DNA of 64,000 nucleotides. Source: Pseudomonas fluorescens. GTDB taxonomy: Bacteria > Pseudomonadota > Gammaproteobacteria > Pseudomonadales > Pseudomonadaceae. Under the pieces are notes generated by a model. It was not told the origin of the DNA, did not search any database, and saw nothing but the letters and a program-made list of their open reading frames with translations. The DNA lies in assembly GCF_902497855.1 (NCBI RefSeq), contig NZ_CABVHU010000007.1, positions 124,001 through 188,000 of the forward strand, in the 5' to 3' direction. The position numbers were made by a program, and so were the translations under genes. Of this stretch, positions 62,756-64,000 are shown one piece after another (within the stretch, counting starts at the first letter, position 1; each line of letters opens with the position of its first letter).

Positions 62756-62971
62756 TTACAACTTGGCGATCGACACCTCGGTGGATTTCACAAACGCGAT
62801 CACTTCGCTGCCAACCACCAGCTCCAGCTCTTTCACCGAGCGCGTGGTGATCACCGAAGTCACGATGCCGGAAGCGGTTTGCACGTCGATTTCCGAAAGG
62901 ACATCACCCAGGACGATTTCCTTGATCGAGCCCTTGAACTGGTTACGAACGTTGATGGCTTTGATAGTCAT
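62756..62971 (-). CDS. ssuF: Molbindin-like protein of the sulfonate operon
   Basis: A 71-residue single Mop/TOBE domain. MTIKAINVRNQFKGSIKEIV is the classic molbindin start; VLSEIDVQTASGIVTSVITT and SVKELELVVGSEVIAFVKST complete the barrel. Such proteins bind molybdate-like oxyanions; in P. putida S-313 SsuF, last in ssuEADCBF, is needed for growth on aromatic sulfonate esters (literature knowledge). Start at 62971 gives the canonical N-terminus; the longer frame overlaps the ssuB end. Confidence 0.92.
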   Translation of the reverse strand: MTIKAINVRNQFKGSIKEIVLGDVLSEIDVQTASGIVTSVITTRSVKELELVVGSEVIAFVKSTEVSIAKL

Positions 62972-63006
62972 GATGTTGATTCCTGTCGTAGAGGTGAGGC
63001 TTTGAG

Positions 63007-63813
63007 TTATTGCGCCCAACGCAATTGCGTGGGCAAGGGTGAAACAGGTTCCGGCTGCGGCGGTTGGCCGGGCAGCGCCAGTACGCGGCTGAGCACTTCG
63101 GTTTCCAGTGCCGCCAGCCGATGGGAGCCGCGCACCCGGGGACGTGGCAGTTCCACGTGCAGATCGAGACCGACTTCACCGTCTTCGATCAGGATCACCC
63201 GATCGGCAATCGCCACCGCTTCACTGACGTCGTGGGTGACCAGCAACACGGTAAAGCCGTGCTTCTGCCAGAGGCGTTCGATCAGCTGCTGCATTTCAAT
63301 GCGGGTCAGGGCATCCAGGGCCCCCAGGGGCTCGTCCAGCAACAGCAAGCGCGGTTGGTGGATCAGCGCGCGGGCCAGGGCCACACGTTGCTTCTGCCCC
63401 CCGGACAAGGCCGCCGGCCACTCGTTGGCGCGATCCGCCAGGCCCACCGCTTCCAGTGCTTCCAGTGCTTGCGGCCGCCAGTTGCCCTTGAGCCCCAGAC
63501 CGACGTTGTCGATCACCTTCTTCCAGGGCAATAGACGTGCTTCCTGAAACATCAGCCGGGTGTCTTCCCGCGCCTCACTCAGCGGTGCGGAACCGGCCAG
63601 CAATTCACCGCCCGTGGGTTTGTCGAGACCGGCCAGCAAGCGCAGCAAGGTACTTTTGCCGCAGCCGCTGCGACCGACGACCGCGACGAATTGACCCGCC
63701 GGAATGTGCAAGTCGATCTCGCGCAACACTTGCCGCGAACCAAAGGTTTTTTGCAGCTTGCGCACCGCCAGCGGAATACCGCGCAGCAGGCGTGGAGGTT
63801 GTTGAGCGGTCAT
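63007..63813 (-). CDS. ssuB: Aliphatic sulfonate ABC transporter ATPase
   Basis: A 268-residue ABC ATPase of the nitrate/sulfonate/taurine group. Walker A is [17 protein letters not shown]-loop [18 protein letters not shown] (the ARLLPW form typical of SsuB), signature [15 protein letters not shown], Walker [14 protein letters not shown]-loop [10 protein letters not shown]. Start at 63813 overlaps the ssuC stop as ATGA. It powers uptake of alkanesulfonates under sulfate starvation. Followed by ssuF at 35 bases. Confidence 0.95.
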   Translation of the reverse strand: MTAQQPPRLLRGIPLAVRKLQKTFGSRQVLREIDLHIPAGQFVAVVGRSGCGKSTLLRLLAGLDKPTGGELLAGSAPLSEAREDTRLMFQEARLLPWKKVIDNVGLGLKGNWRPQALEALEAVGLADRANEWPAALSGGQKQRVALARALIHQPRLLLLDEPLGALDALTRIEMQQLIERLWQKHGFTVLLVTHDVSEAVAIADRVILIEDGEVGLDLHVELPRPRVRGSHRLAALETEVLSRVLALPGQPPQPEPVSPLPTQLRWAQ

Positions 63814-64000
63814 GCGGCACCTCCCTTGGAAACCTGATAGGCCGGATGCCAGCGCAACCACACACGTTCAAGCCCGCGGGCTGCGAGGTCGGCAAGCTTG
63901 CCAAGCACTGCGTACAGCAGAATCGCCAGCACCACCACGTCGGTCTGCAGGAACTCCCGGGCATTCATCGCCAGATAGCCTATGCCGGAACTGGCGGAAA
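63810..64000 (-). CDS. ssuC: Aliphatic sulfonate ABC transporter permease, C-terminal end only
   Basis: The window ends inside this gene; the last 63 codons are read. The visible end is [40 protein letters not shown], then [13 protein letters not shown], the typical SsuC finish with an x-G-Y-x-I/L periplasmic turn and one membrane segment. The TGA at 63812-63810 overlaps the ssuB start. It should form the inner-membrane channel for SsuB. Confidence 0.88.
   Translation of the reverse strand, partial: SASSGIGYLAMNAREFLQTDVVVLAILLYAVLGKLADLAARGLERVWLRWHPAYQVSKGGAA

Overview
The window is a gene-dense (about 60% G+C by eye) chromosomal segment from a fluorescent-group Pseudomonas. Three things point there. 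The gene order coaD-fdx-mutM-ilvD-folA-thyA-lgt-ptsP-rppH-ilvA-rpiA-D2HGDH/serA-spu follows, in condensed form, the P. aeruginosa PAO1 stretch around PA0364 to PA0296 (from memory). The gaps are packed with Pseudomonas-type REP hairpins. The identifiable proteins (ssuF-type molbindin, CadR, SpuA-I, phosphorylcholine phosphatase, HacB-like acylase) are pseudomonad families. I see no rRNA, tRNA, prophage, integron or CRISPR array.

Layout. 1-12.5 kb: tail of a GMC oxidoreductase, coaD, a 2x[4Fe-4S] ferredoxin, mutM, an HDOD protein, an rlmI-type methyltransferase, a REP-associated transposase (RAYT) between two near-matching REPINs, ilvD, a small DUF6124/DUF3077-type gene behind a long structured leader, a phosphorylcholine phosphatase and a cystine symporter. 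12.5-24.6 kb: folA, a DUF2868 membrane protein overlapping a DUF3482 GTPase, a decayed 2-aminoethylphosphonate locus (ATPase, fused permease, binding protein, oxidoreductase relic, PhnZ-like HD oxygenase, LysR regulator), and a cadA/cadR metal-efflux pair. 24.7-34.2 kb: thyA, lgt, a TauE-type permease, an NRDE protein, ptsP, rppH, a HAD phosphatase, a DUF2269 protein and ilvA. 34.4-51 kb: rpiA, a 73-bp tandem REP array, two SdiA-regulated-type paralogues, a FAH-family hydrolase, D-2-hydroxyglutarate dehydrogenase divergent from serA, DUF4399, a shortened binding protein, a TudS-like DUF523 protein, an EF-Tu-type prolyl hydroxylase, DUF2059, an alpha/beta hydrolase, a thioredoxin-like DUF6436-type protein, a HacB-like acylase, a GlxA regulator and an HD protein. 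51-64 kb: the spu polyamine uptake and catabolism operon with a truncated spuA, divergent spuI, a TetR regulator, and the end of a sulfonate operon (ssuC-ssuB-ssuF).

How genes work together. SerA and D-2-hydroxyglutarate dehydrogenase are likely coupled: SerA can reduce 2-oxoglutarate and the dehydrogenase re-oxidises the product. SpuD/E/F/G/H import polyamines, SpuB/SpuI gamma-glutamylate them and SpuC transaminates; the amidohydrolase step (SpuA) appears broken here and must be supplied elsewhere if the glutamylation route works. The phosphonate locus keeps its importer and regulator and an HD oxygenase with every expected ligand, but the oxidoreductase gene beside it is reduced to a fragment at a mixed REP junction.

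Most notable non-textbook signals: two mutually exclusive helices that can hide the ribosome binding site of the small gene at 8.8-9.1 kb; the REPIN/RAYT set with conserved asymmetric REPIN interiors; the exact 73-bp tandem array at 35.2-35.5 kb; the DUF2868-DUF3482 membrane/GTPase pair; and gene decay in spuA and in the phosphonate locus. I found no wholly new defence-like or mobile system. All family names come from reading the sequence and memory; no database search was run.
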